A DNA stretch of 64,000 bases, taken from Ischnura elegans. Lineage: Eukaryota; Arthropoda; Insecta; Odonata; Coenagrionidae. Positions 11,081 through 23,114 of this stretch are shown one piece after another. The stretch spans positions 1,240,001-1,304,000 of the forward strand of contig NC_060258.1 in the NCBI RefSeq assembly GCF_921293095.1. Reading direction: 5' to 3'. Position numbers and translations under genes: made by a program. The notes under the pieces are model-generated. The model saw only the letters and a list, made by a program, of their open reading frames with translations. It was not told the origin of the DNA and made no database searches. Position 1 is the stretch's first letter, and the number at the start of each line of letters is the position of its first letter.

Positions 11081-12889
11081 GCGCGAATAAAGCGTAAAAT
11101 TAACCGTTTTCTAATATTATGTCCATATCGTAAATCTGGCTTTACCTACTAATTTCACCCTCAATAAAACAAGGCCAATATTACGATCTTGGGGCAACTT
11201 TAGTCCTCACCAATGGATTATTATCTTACCCACGTCTTGTTACTTATTAATAGCAAAGTCACGTTTTCACCAATTATTTTTAGAAGATTTAGATACATTC
11301 TTATTGCAGACATATTTCCAGTTGTAACACAATGCTGGTACCTGCTTAGAATGCCTTTTTAAGTTACATATTAACACTAAAAGGCACTTTGACTGTATTG
11401 ATGGATTTTATACTAAAAAGTGTTCACACATTTTGTGGAAACATTGACATAATATGGTATCTAGAGTAACTGGATTTTAAAGCCTGTTTCATATCTTCTT
11501 TATAGATATTGTAAAAAGGGTATCACTTGATATTTTATAACATATTTGGCATTATTATTCTCATATTCCTTTCTATGCAATTATCGATGTTGCCGCATGC
11601 TCTGTCGGCTGAAACAAGTATTGTGACTAGCATTATACTTTGTGCACAAATTTCATATTACAAATGCCTCCATGACCAAATGCGAAAAACTTAAATGATT
11701 TTTTGGGGCTTTGCTGTAAACTGAGAGACCATAGTTAAATATGAGATTTCTTTCTGTTGCTTCAGAGGAAGGATGTGAAATGTTATCTCAATTCTTTCAT
11801 TACATTGGGTAGTAATTTTAATGAAAATTTTTCGGAATTACATTTAAACGGTTCCATATTCCCCTCGTAGCATCATAAAAGGTGGTCCTTTGCTTCTTCC
11901 ACTCATCTTCATTGGTTGCATTCGGCTCAATTTATCCAATAAGTATATCTATCATTGAAATTAATTTATTTTTAATCAAACCATTCATTAATTAAGACTG
12001 AAGAGTCAGTAATCAGCAATTGGACAATACACTTTTTCATACTAATTTGGCAAAAATTGATAATAGTGTTTCCGAGATAAAACACTCGAACGAAGTTGAT
12101 TGCTTTGACATGCACCTTTCAGCGAGAATTTAGAACAGGCATGTCTATTGGTGATGGTTCACAAACGGATGTTGCCCTTCTCAACTACTGTTATACATCA
12201 AAGCCTCATTAAAAATGTTGTAATCCTAAATGATATTTTAGTATCAACTGTTTAAAAATATTTTAGAGCCCTATTTAATGTCGGTGGAATGGAAGTTTGA
12301 TTTATCAAGAAGTGTTATTTATGAGTAAATTTGGTTTATGTTTGAACTAGATTTTTGTGGTTGTGCTTTTAATTACAGGTAATCAGATAAGCGACTCTAT
12401 GAAGCCTTTTTCTTTGGTAATGAGTTTGGTGTTATACAATTCTTACAAATGGTTGATTTTATTGAGAGAAATTGTTCCTAGTCTATGATAAAAAGTATGA
12501 AAGTCGTTCAGTTTGTTACCGTTCAGGACAAACAAATCATATTGCATGTGTAGTTGTTCGTATGCGTTGATAATAGATAGACGTTATCGGAGATTTTTAT
12601 TGATACCCCGTGATATTTTACTCGCTTTCTCTTTAGAACTTCCATCAAATTAATACCTTTCCCTGATTAGCTGGGGCACTGAAATTTTGAGAAGAGTTCA
12701 ATATTGGATGACAGTACAATACTACCACCCTTTTACCATGATTGGAACAGTATGTTGAATATACATATATATTAGGGTCGGTTTTACTTTAAATAAAATA
12801 GAGTGGAAGTATACCATTCGTTCTTTGTTCTCAAGAACATCAAAAATTTCAACCAAGTATCGCCGTACACTCATACTTACGTTATGTTC
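11081..12889. other. Intergenic AT-rich stretch, nothing recognised
   Basis: About 1.8 kb without a convincing frame, RNA gene or element end. It separates R2 from R3. Confidence 0.4.
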
Positions 12890-13990
12890 ATCTACGAAGC
12901 TTAGTAAGGGACTCTAAGAAATACGTTGCATCATATTGCAGAAATAATGAATGAAATGTTGATTCAAGTGCAATTTTATACCTATATCGATTAAAAATTA
13001 ATTTACAAATGGGAAAAACTATGAATATGCCCTCAAAGAGGTGCACTGGAAAATTTGCGAGATAGCGACGTCTTCATAAACCTGCACTAGCTATGCATTC
13101 AATGCAAAAGCTGGTATATAATTTGTTTATTTGTTTATGCAGACAATATACAGTTCCTGATTTCTGCCCCTGAACATCCGGGTACACCTGCGTCTCACAA
13201 CAAACTTTCTCTTTTCTTTGAGATGTAAGTAGCTTATCCCACGACTTGTCCCATATCTTTCCCGGCATTAGCTTCAAGTAGACGAGTTGAGTATTTATCA
13301 TTCGTATTATTCATCCACCGTAGCAACCTTTTTACAGGACTTATAACTGTTTACTTCCATGCAAACATTTCCATTAACCTTCAGTGGAGCGATATAATTT
13401 AAAAAAGGTAAAAAATTAATGTAGCATCGTTATTGATTAGGTCGAAGATTTAGGGCATAAACCCTTAAATAATTAATGCCCATTTCCGCCATTATGAGAA
13501 TATTTTGGCTATTTATTCCACTGGATGAATGCGTGTTCTGATTCTGTTAGCATTAGTCACGAGGTACACACGTCCGTGACGTCGGTCAATGGCAATAAGG
13601 TTCGTGGGTTGGGCGTGGCCGAAGGTGAAAGCGGACATAAAAGGCTGCTTCTCTCTTAGTTGCTTATGTATTCCATATCCCCCAAACACCCCGGTACTAG
13701 TTGCACCAAAACCACCCCCCCCCCCGGCCTTAATTCCTAGCTGCACCCCTAATCTTTTGTACCCTCTTCCATCCAGAAACAACCCAAGGCCTCTATGAGC
13801 CATTGTATTGTCACTCCAGGCTTTTCATTGAATGAAAGTGGTGAATACGGAAAGTGACGGAGTAATCGGTTGATAAAAGAACGGTGGGAATGATTGTGTG
13901 ATTTATGTATCCCTGTTGACCTAATGCTTAAGCAATCAATCATTTGGGACTTATGAATTGATCGTGTGATTCTGGATTTACTAATTGATT
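12890..13990. repeat. Unit R3 of the triplicated segment
   Basis: It matches R1 from about 7550 and R2 from about 10008. The island at 13550-13645 reads TTAGTCACGAGG and then ACGTCGGTCAATGGCAATA. A partial copy of the GGCGCAGC-ended element sits at 13680-13750 with an expanded run of about 13 C residues, and the sequence to 13990 matches R2 at 10825-11080. Confidence 0.6.
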
Positions 13991-14324
13991 TTCCACGCAC
14001 GTCCCTTATTGAACCTGACCTATATTGCATGAGACGCATCTTGACAGTGTGACCCAATATGGGGTTATGCTATCCTGGAGGATATTCGCGCAATACTTGG
14101 GCGGAATGAGATCCAACAGACTTGAAAGCACTACACAAAATGGCCGACCTTCCATAACTATTGCCACTGTTTGCGATGGGCAAGGAGATTCTATATATCT
14201 GGAGACGCTGTATCTTAGTTTTTAGCGTGGTCAGAGTCCCGCCGAATTAGTTTGACAATTTTTGAACTTAATCTCCGACTTATATTTTTAAGTGGCTAAT
14301 TTTTGCTCTGAAAAATTAACTACA

Positions 14325-14550
14325 TTAACCCATTATGACCTAATGTTCAAATCAACATCAAAATCTTATAAAGTTTGAGCTCTTTTGAGAAAATATCTAA
14401 TCTGCATATTATTTTGTGGTGCATATTTTGTTGACGAAATAATTATCTACCTCGATAATTATGATAGACTGCCAAATTTTCATCTTTTCACAATGAAAAA
14501 TCTTGAAAATTGATTTCTCTCTTAAGCAGCTCTGGGTTATAAAGGGTTAA
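14325..14550. mobile_element. TTAA-flanked MITE, piggyBac-type
   Basis: TTAA stands at both ends (14325-14328 and 14547-14550). The ends read CCCATTATGACCTA and, inverted, CCCTTTATAACCCA, matching at most positions. The 218 bp interior is AT-rich and non-coding. TTAA target sites with CCC-starting inverted ends are the hallmark of piggyBac-derived MITEs. Confidence 0.6.
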
Positions 14551-15647
14551 GTGAAAAATGCTCCCATAATCACAAGTATTTAGCCGGTAATTGCCGTTGG
14601 AGTTTTCCCATCATCCGTGATACTTCAATTTATGTATAAGCTCTGTGTTCTGTTAGCCAATTCAATGGTAGGGATATCCTTGAAAGTATACTTTTGTACG
14701 GTAGTTGTTAATTGTCCATCGGCTGTAGTAAAATTAAATACTATTATAAGTGCAGAGAAATAACCAGTTTATTCTCGTAAAATTTTATTTTCAGCTGAGC
14801 TGTTAGTAAAATATAACCGCTGATATTGTGAATAATTTTTCCATAGAATATGCGTTTGAGGTATCACTCCGAGAAGCTTACCGATGACGTTAGAAATAAA
14901 TGTTTACGTTGTGCATTCCATAGTTTATTTTAATGCATTAACAACTTAATTATTAAATTAATTTGGAAAAATTTTTCTTCGCATAAATATCATCCTTCTA
15001 ACTTAAAAGGGCATCAACCCAACTCTACTAGACAACTAATAAATAGTATCAACCGTATAAGTCATAAATATTACAAATGTTAGGTTCGCCAACATCAACA
15101 AAGAAGCCTACATATCAGTGTTTCAGTCGATGTTACAAACATCTCGAAAACTATAGAAATTGCGTAGTGAAATTATGGACCATAACATCGTAAAAAATTG
15201 CAATCACTGGGTAAAGTATTTTTCAATATGTTTTATACATCGATTTTCTTTATTCAATTATTTGCGTTCGTACACAAGTGAACCAATGGTGGAACAAGGG
15301 ATTTTCCGCTTGTTCTCTGGATGTGCTATGGTTCATTTTAATGGGTTAATAGAAGTGTCCACTCGCGTAATTGAATAGCAGTGATACAAATGTTACGGAG
15401 AAATAAGGTAAAATTAGGGGCGCCTTATGAAAATTATTCTCACGGTGATGTGATGTATCAGACACATAAATTTTAATGCCATTTCTCATGATTGTAAATA
15501 AATAGATCTCTGCATAGTATTTCAATCCTAAGTTTAGTATGCCCACTACAGCTCATCATCATTCCCATATCTCTCAAGATTTTCAACCTCCTTGGGGCTC
15601 TTCTTGCCCGAATCCTTCTTCATCTGACTAAAATATTTGTCCTCATG

Positions 15648-15838
15648 TTTTAGTAATAATAATAATAACAATAACAATTTATTACTCCTACATTTGTTTT
15701 TTACATCTTAATACAATGAAAAAGAGAAGGAGCTTTAGGTCTTCTCGAAGGCCATAGGACCAGAATTAAGCCACCATCAATTAACAAAAATGTATGCCAA
15801 TAACATAATAATGCAGTACATGATACATTAGTCTGGAC
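15648..15838 (-). mobile_element. Retroposon 3' end inserted in D1
   Basis: D2 has no counterpart of this ~190 bp, so it arrived after the duplication. Read on the minus strand, it ends in a run of TTA/TTG triplets after AATAAATTGTTATTG, the usual look of a LINE or SINE 3' tail. It has no coding content. Confidence 0.5.
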
Positions 15839-15839
15839 A

Positions 15840-16140
15840 ATTTTCCATCAGTTTCTCTTTCCAATATGTATCCCACATATTATCCGCTGTTTCTAACTAC
15901 GTGGCCAATTCATCTTGTTCTTCTTCGGCATACAGCGATCTCTAGTGGTCTTCCTACTACATAATCTCCTTTCTCCTTATTCCTCGCCCCATCCGTCCAA
16001 TTCGTCTTCAGCATTCATCTCCAGCACCAAGTCTCCAAGGCCACTATTCTTTTCTGGTCACTTTCTCCGATAGTCCAGTTTTCTAAACCATATAGGACCA
16101 CATAAAAACATATTTCCACTCACTTCTTCCTGATCTCAAG
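15840..16140 (-). pseudogene. LINE C-terminal remnant inside D1
   Basis: On the minus strand the degraded frame reads GLENWTIGESDQKRIVALET, then NWTDGARN and IGHVVRN. This is the post-reverse-transcriptase region of an APE-type LINE (compare SETWTLTKNQERKL in the element at 44.4 kb). The same remnant is in D2 at about 17640-17880, so it predates the duplication. Confidence 0.55.
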
Positions 16141-16483
16141 CACATTGGCCACGAATACAACCTTAGCTTGGATATTTCGACGCATGACGTCATTCGAGCC
16201 TCTTCTATCCCTGGTAATGGTACTGTAACCTGTTAGATGTGAATTAAGATTTGTCACACATGCATTTATGGCATCAGTATCGTTGAATACTTGATACATG
16301 TTTTGATTTAGTGAGCAATAGACGGAACGAAGTGGTAAATGCACACTGATTACTACTTTTAATGATTCTACAGTGTCCTTCAGCTCCTGTTTGCTGACTT
16401 TTATTACTTAATTATTTATTTGTTTATTCACTTTTAATACTTTTCACTCGATCCAGGAGTTTTATCAATATGCTAAAATCCGC

Positions 16484-16565
16484 CGTTGCTTCCGTCGATC
16501 GAAGACATGGAGGAAGGTGGTCTCCCGTGTCCAGGAGAGACTACCCTTGACAACTTCAGACATGA
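16484..16565 (+). pseudogene. Broken duplicate of the XKR first coding exon
   Basis: ATGCTAAAATCC here aligns with ATGCTGAAATCA at 18184, and the 20 bases before each ATG match closely (CACTCGATCCAGGAGTTTTA against CTCTCGATCAAGGAGTTTTG). The copy shifts frame and reaches TGA about 26 codons after its ATG, within sequence matching the GACTACCC of the intact exon. No donor site survives. Confidence 0.55.
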
Positions 16566-16979
16566 ATTAAATGTTTTTTAATGAAAAACATCTCTATTTC
16601 GCGTCTCTTATCGCATTCATTGCGTACAATGAGACTAAGTGTTGCGGGTTGCCTACCCACAAAACTATTTTCGCGATAAAATGTCATTTTCTCGATAATT
16701 GAAAGGGATAGAGCTGACGTATTCTAAAATATCAAGGAAAGACCAATGTTTTGCACCATTGGAAAAAATTAGTGTTTGATAAAACGAAATTTAAATTATT
16801 TACATTTTTTCCGTTTTTTGATAAAAATGTCGAAATTTCAAGACAAAATGGCGAACCTAAGATGTAAACCGATTCTAAAAAAATCATGTCTGTAATACCC
16901 ACACTTTTACGCAACTTTTGCCCGGTATTACGATTCGCTCCTAAAAAGTGGCAAAACAAGGCACCCTCTAATACATTAT

Positions 16980-18260
16980 CAATATTACAAACGTTAGTTT
17001 CGCCAACATCAACAAAGAAGCCCACACATCAGTGCGTTAGTTATGTTACTAACTTATCGAAAACTGAAGAAACTGTGTTATTAAATTATCAATCATAAAA
17101 TCTTAAAAAAGTTGCCTTCGCTGAAAAAATATTTTTTTCGGGGTTGATTGTCTTGATTAAGTAATTTGTATTCAAACACTTATGCAATAATAATGCGATA
17201 AGTGATTTCCGCATATTCTCTGAATGTGCTACCTGGGGTTATTTAAATGGGCTTACAAAAGTGTCCACTCGCGTAATTAAATAGAAGTTATACATGTGTT
17301 GCGGAGAAATAAGGTAGAATTAGGGGCGTTCTCTGAAACTTATTCTCACGGTGGTGTGATGTATCAAACGCATAAATTTTCAATGCTATTTCTCATGATT
17401 GTGAATACATAGATCTCTGCATAGTATTTCAATCCTAGGTTAAGTATACCCACTGCAGCTCATCATCATTCCCATATCTCTCCAGTTTTTCAAACTCCTT
17501 GAAGCTTTTCTTCCCCGAATCCTTCTTCGCCTGACTCCAATATTTGTCCTCAAGTCTTCCTCAGGAGACTTTTCCAGTAATTTATCCATCTTATATGTTT
17601 CCCACTTATTAACTGCAGTTTCTGATTCCGTGGCCAATTCATCTTGTTCTTCTTCGGCATACAGCGATCTCTAGTGTTCTTTCTTCCACATAAACTCCTT
17701 CCTCCTTATTCCTCACCCTATCCGTCCATTTCATCTTCAGCATTATCTTTCAGCACCAAGTCTCCAAGGCCTCTGTTCTTTTCTGATTACTTCTTAAAAT
17801 GGCCCAACCTTCAAAACCATATAGGATCGCACATATTTTCACTCACTCTTTCCTGATCTCAAGCCATACGATCTTTCTGCATGGTATCCATGAATACCCC
17901 CTTAGCTTACGCTATTCAACACTTGGCGTGTGTTGTGCTTAACTATATCTTGTAGTGGTACTTTATTCTATTTTTTACATTCAGGAATTAGCTCACAAGC
18001 ATTTATGGCAGCATTATAGTTATATGCTTGATAAAATTTCTGAATTAATTGAGCACTTTGGACGGATTGAAATGGTCAAACATGGCGAAACGCACAGCGA
18101 TTACTACCTTTAATGATTCCACGGTGCTCTTCAGCTCCTTTTAGCTTAAACGAATCTTTTTCTCTCGATCAAGGAGTTTTGCCATGCTGAAATCAGGGCT
18201 TGCTCCCCTGGCATCCCAGGAAGACCTGGAGGATGTGGTGTCTCTAGACACGAGCCTACG
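16980..18260. repeat. Copy D2 of the direct duplication
   Basis: D2 follows D1 after ~420 bp and includes the intact first coding exon of the XKR gene at its right end. It lacks the 15648-15838 insert and carries the same minus-strand LINE remnant (17640-17880), so that remnant is older than the duplication. Confidence 0.75.
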
Positions 18261-18344
18261 AGAGCTGGATGTGTTGATTCAAGACTACCCAACCTCCTTA
18301 ATGGCTGATACATCAGCATCAAAAACAAGCAGACAGGATGATCG
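18184..18344 (+). CDS. XK-related protein gene, coding exon 1
   Basis: First coding exon of the main gene in the window. XK-related proteins are multi-pass membrane proteins; some family members act in lipid scrambling at the plasma membrane, but I cannot assign that activity here. The exon starts at the first ATG after an in-frame TAG 14 codons upstream and codes for 53 residues, beginning MLKSGLAPLASQEDLEDVV and rich in Ser, Asp and Leu. It ends at CG before GTACGT (phase 2). The next exon completes the codon and the frame stays open. Exons 1-7 sum to 1,294 nt (431 codons plus one base) without a stop. Exons 1-3 encode only hydrophilic sequence, and I attach them by matching splice phase, so they are less certain than exons 4-7. 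Confidence 0.55.
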
Positions 18345-19825
18345 GTACGTATGAGAGCACTTTTTACAGCTTACGCTACTTTGTATCGTTTAACAGAGAG
18401 CTCGCACTGTAGCACTAGGGAATTGCTGAATCAAAAATACACCTCAGAGCACAGAGAAGGAACAAATTGTCGGCATGAGAGTTGAGCCAAGACAATGGAA
18501 TGGGATAAATGAAATCTATGATAATATTTATAAGACGTTTTTTCTAACATCCTAGAGTTAATTTTTCTAATAGCTTTTATTTTTCCATTAAATCCTCCCA
18601 TCAATCGCTAACTGCAGAAAAACATGTCCAAGTTTGATAATTAATCTTTTTTTAACTAATTTGTTACTACGCGCAAGACGCAACGCTTCCTAGTAAAAGG
18701 AAACACGCATGCCAAAAAAACAAGTATATGTTTCCATAAAATGTTTTCTTTTCAGTAGGAAACGCAGTCTTTCACCTAGGAACAACTAAAATAAAAAAGT
18801 AAAATCGTCCAACTTGGAAATGACGACTTTCTGCAGTAACTGATTCATATTAGGAATGAATGGCGGTTGAAATGGATGAAAGGTTTCAATCTAGTTCATA
18901 TCTCGATTAATGGCAAAATCTCAGCACATTTAAAACAAATTATTCCGTCGTATTGTAATACTTCACATCAAAAGAGTATCGCATCCTACGTAGGGTTTTA
19001 AATGGTGATCTGTGAGAGTCTCGTCTCGGTGGTCCAGACGAGACTTGAATCTCTCGCCGTTGTCGACAAGACTCTCGGTGCGGCGAGAGTCACCCATGGG
19101 ACTAAAGACCACTCCAGTCTCGAAAAGTCCTGCCCCTTTATCCTTACCCATGTATAATTAGGTATATAATTCATTTTATCTAAAGGATTACACCAATGCT
19201 TATTTTGTCAGTAATATAATAAAATGGAAAAACTCAATTTTAAATAAAAAAGGAGCACTGAAGTACTACATATATTTTACCAATGTTTATGGATGATAAC
19301 TAAGGTAACAAAAATCATAATCACCAATAAATTTTAGTTACGTAAGTAATAAATAGTATTTCTTAAACTAGCTACATCAATTATTTTACAATATGTATTG
19401 GTTTTGAATAAATATACCATCTATTTGAATGATATTTTCATTAAATTATTCTCAGTATAAAAAAGAGATAATTAAAATGTATAATATTTTATTTTCTGAG
19501 GGGACCCGAGAATCTCGACGGGTTTTCGAAGGGTCAAGACTTCTCGAGACCACTGAAGACTGAAAAAGAAATGTTTAACTTCAAGTCTCTAGCGGCAGTG
19601 GTTAATATTATATTTTTTTAAACATTAGACCCTGAGACCCTGATTTGAATGAACAAATTTCTCGCACAGGGTGAATTTTATTCCAAACGAGTCAATTTTC
19701 GACCTACCCAGCCGTATGTTCATTTTTGAATGTCCATTTATATAGGATTTTTATAATTTTTAAGCTGCCAACTCAAACAATCAAGGAGAAATCATTTAAT
19801 GTGGAAAATGATTTTATATTTAAAG
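18345..19825 (+). other. Intron 1 of the XKR gene
   Basis: About 1.5 kb, AT-rich. At 19010-19130 and 19495-19560 there are several direct and inverted GAGTCTCG / CGAGACTC words, which suggests a decayed inverted-repeat element, but I cannot define its ends. Confidence 0.45.
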
Positions 19826-19930
19826 CGATCAGCACCCTTTGGAGGTAGTGGATGGAAATACACTGACAATAGGCCAAGGGGCAGAGGCTGAACACCAGGA
19901 AAGCCCTTCATCTCCTTCATCAAGCAATGG
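19826..19930 (+). CDS. XK-related protein gene, coding exon 2
   Basis: The acceptor is TATATTTAAAG, just before CGATCAGCACCC. This choice restores frame with exon 1, whereas the alternative acceptor seven bases on (GATCAG) does not. The exon encodes DQHPLEVVDGNTLTIGQGAE and then a Ser-Pro-rich run (ESPSSPSSSNG). The donor is GG before GTGAGT, phase 2. It continues the hydrophilic N-terminal tail and shows no domain. Confidence 0.5.
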
Positions 19931-20585
19931 GTGAGTCTGGATGTTTATAGTTCACCTTTATAAAATAAAAATAGCCTCCGGAAAAATACGAAAGAAGAAG
20001 TATGTATTCTAAACTATAGTAAAAGACAGATTTTTCTTCCATAAAATACCCCTATTTGGTACGGAGGATTCCAAGGTGATGACATGGTTAAAAGCTTAGC
20101 GGGTAATCCGGGGATATTTATCCAAATTTCTTTGTTATTTTCACATATTTTTGTGCATGTTTCCCTCAGCATACCTTCTACATTTCACTTTGAAACCTTA
20201 GTATTTTAATTTGTATCCACTGGTCGGTACATAACGATCATTAACCATGGCAAATATTTTAGTTGATCAGGGAAGAGGACCTTTCGTACATCCCTGATAT
20301 TGTGACCTTTCAGCAGCATTAACTAGAAATGGGTCACGAATCAGAATCTGATATGTAAAATACCAATATCTTGGTTTTCTTTGCATGAAATTTGAGGCCC
20401 ACTCTCTTTTCCATATCTAATGGAAATTTCATAAGATCCCTCTCTGACTCTTCCATGGCTGGCATGTAGAGTAATACCTGCAACAAGTAATTATTTTAAG
20501 CGGCCGCATTGCATATCGACTTTATAAGGTTCTGCTCTGTCGGATAGTGGCACTTAAATCGGTCATTGCGGTGAGGATAAGCTTA

Positions 20586-20942
20586 TCAGCATCGAATATT
20601 TGGGTCCTGGATCCTCACAATACCATTCCTTACTTCGTAGTCTTCGTGATCCTTGCTTAACCGGGCTTTCATCTTGCCGCTATCTCCGGCACATTCATCT
20701 TCACTCTGGGATATTGGTTCCATATTTTGGTGGCTATCTCTATATCTTAAGTTAGGGTCCTGAGATTTAATAGGAAGCAGACAAAAACGCCACTTATGTC
20801 TCAATTCTAAACAAGGAGTTTCCATTTCCTTACGGCTATTTATATTGAGGATATCTTCTACATCATCCAGCCACCTTTTTTCTGCATACCTCAGAAGGCA
20901 CTTATCCTCTGGCGTTTGACTGAATTCCACAACGATACGCAA
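20586..20942 (-). CDS. Unclassified open frame in intron 2
   Basis: 118 codons from an ATG at 20942, with a mixed charged composition that looks more coding-like than nearby chance frames (for example RYAEKRWLDDVEDIL and the near-repeat QDPNLRYRD / QDPNIRC). I recognise no family and see no splice context. It may be a transposon remnant or a chance frame. Confidence 0.2.
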   Translation of the reverse strand: MRIVVEFSQTPEDKCLLRYAEKRWLDDVEDILNINSRKEMETPCLELRHKWRFCLLPIKSQDPNLRYRDSHQNMEPISQSEDECAGDSGKMKARLSKDHEDYEVRNGIVRIQDPNIRC

Positions 20943-21698
20943 TCCTTCATCCTGGCTGGTTCATCTCGACTGGCTGGCCCCTTTAGTATCCCAATACCTT
21001 AACATAGTAGAAAACAGGATAACAATTCAACCGGGACACCGGCCATAGAATAAGTCGTCCTTGGCAACTCGCAATCCGAAGGAACACTTGATAACCTACT
21101 ACTTCATCCTCTCACTCTTTTCCCCCACTCCCAGACAAGGTGCCCTTTGTACAGAAATTAAAATGTTTTCTTTATCAGATTACCTTGAAAAAGCGACCAG
21201 CGTTGGTCGGGAAACTTTGGGTCCACCTAAAAATTGGAGCGGCGACATGGCCCAAAAGTTTTAATGCATAATGACGAGTACCTGCGGTAGTTTTATCTAG
21301 GAATTACCTTACTAAAATTCCACAATTCATTCAGAGTTTACGTTATAATTCATTGCATATGTCTAAACACGAATTGAATCACCCATTTTCAAAGTGTCTT
21401 CTGCCTTCACCTTACATTAAAAAAAAGAGCCATCTCTGCAATAGTACCTGCATATAATTCCATTTGTACTATCTCACTCTATTGATAATAGTTTGGGATG
21501 AATTGGAGACCATGAATTAAAAGAATAAAGGATTTCCATGTATTCATAATCCACAGGTATTTATGTGTATCAAATGGGTTGAATTCAAGCTACCCTTGGG
21601 GCACTTATAAAATGATAGATGTCTAGAATCTTTCTATTCCGAGTCTACGGGTGGCGTGACCTATTAAAGTTTTAGTTATACCAAGAATACCAATTTTA

Positions 21699-22243
21699 TT
21701 TACCAACCTCCACATGTACTCCCACCATCACCTGCAACAGAAAGCATCGGTCATGAAAACACTCCTTCGTAAGGCCAGAGTGGTTTTTCTGGCGATGTTG
21801 CTGTAAAGGAAACAATGGGATCACGTGAAGAAAATTTTCAGGTTGAATGGATATTCGGATGCTTTCATCCATTGCCGCACATGAATTCATTAAAGAACAT
21901 GAGCAACTTGCTTACTTCAGCGAAGGACCGACTCCATCCCCTCGACGTGGAAGGCGTTTATAGAATCCCGTGCTCATGCGGGAAATCTTACGTCGGGTAG
22001 GCAGGGCGTTCCGTGAATTCCCGTATTAAAGAACGCAAACGGGCGATGTTGCATCCTGACACTGAGAATTCATCCGTAGGTGTGCATGCTTACTCGGGAA
22101 TCGGACATCAAATTTTTATCGACGAAACGCAGGTGTTAGCTCGAGATAGTTTCTATAACAAACAACTTACTCGAGGCTATGGAAATTTAGAAATGCCCCC
22201 AGAATTTCAACCGAGTGTAATGCGTCGTAATTTACTTATTTGA
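21699..22243 (+). pseudogene. Penelope-like element: end of RT and GIY-YIG endonuclease
   Basis: Penelope-like elements encode a reverse transcriptase fused to a GIY-YIG endonuclease. The first part (21699-21890) reads HMYSHHHLQQKASVMKTLL, then RLNGYSDAFI after frame changes, which is the linker region after the RT. The endonuclease follows with GVYRIPCSCGKSYVG (about 21953-21997), a stop, then GRSVNSRIKERKR and HAYSGIGHQIFIDETQVLAR. Several stops and frame shifts show it is inactive. A CR1-like LINE tail abuts it on the right. Confidence 0.75.
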
Positions 22244-23110
22244 AAAAATGCGTCGTAATGAATTGATGGAAGAAGAACTACTCCCTATAACGTAGCTATA
22301 TAATTCAGGGCACCCAATTAGAGACTGTTGAATGCGTGAAATATCTAGAGTTAGACTCAATAATGATCCATCGTGGAATAAATATGACCTTACCATATTC
22401 GAGAAATAACCGGTCAACCTAATCGCAGAATGGGTTTTGTTAAAAATATAATAGGAAAGTGCGACGACAAAGTGATAGAAATAAGATACTTTTCCCTCGT
22501 TAGACCACATTTGGAATATGCTGCCAGTGTTTGGGACCCTCATGAAAAAGGCTTAATAACAGAGTTAGAACGCGTGGAAAGAAGAGCTGCCAGATATTTG
22601 AAAGGTCGTTACGATAGTCTTGTTAGTGTAACTGACCTCTTAGATAAACTCGGATGGGAATCTCTGTCGGACCGTAGATTGAAAAATAGACTAAACCTTT
22701 TAGATAAATTCAAGAGCAGTGTCTTCTCTAACGAAGTTAACCATATCTTTCGGACGCCAACATGCTACGGAAGATCATATCATATAAATATAATGAGAGA
22801 GATAGATTGTAGAAGAGACAGATTCAGAATATAATTTTCTCCACGATCAATAAGAGATTATAACGGCAGCGATAGAACTCAGAAAAAGATTGCATGACTT
22901 GTAGTGTAGCCTACTTACCTATGTAAAACTTAATGCATATTTATTAATTTTATTTTTATTTCTAATAGCATATGGTAGTATAACTTCTTAGTAAGAGTGA
23001 CGTTTTTTGTACTGTGTGGTGTGCATATGAGAATCCAATTGCATGCTGCATGCTGGTGATTTATCACCCCCTGCCAAGCACTTAAAACCTCCTGCTATTA
23101 TTATATGTTC
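22228..23110 (+). mobile_element. CR1/jockey-like LINE tail, family A copy 1
   Basis: A 5'-truncated LINE. The frame at 22430-22834 (134 codons after the first ATG) shows SLVRPHLEYAASVWDPHE, then ERRAARYLKGRY and LGWESLSDRRLKNRL, the conserved region following the reverse transcriptase. The part before 22430 is degraded. The 3' UTR carries CATGCTGCATGCTGG and CACCCCCTGCCAAGCAC. Copy 2 at 26738-27600 starts at the same place, so both may descend from one truncated source or an old duplication. Confidence 0.75.
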
Positions 23111-23114
23111 ATAT

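Larger units (their letters stand above)
15062..16560. repeat. Copy D1 of a direct duplication
   Basis: It matches D2 (16980-18260) across shared landmarks: TTCGCCAACATCAACAAAGAAGCC, CACGGTGRTGTGATGTATCA, CAGCTCATCATCATTCCCATA and ATACAGCGATCTCTAGTG. Only short pieces are given here. D1 carries one extra insert (15648-15838). Near its right end, 16484-16560 resembles the first coding exon of the XKR gene but has an early stop. Confidence 0.75.

Noticed and set aside
6780-13990. R1-R3 as LTRs of a retrotransposon
   Set aside because: The copies lack TG..CA ends, primer binding site and polypurine tract, differ in extent, and nothing between them encodes gag or pol.
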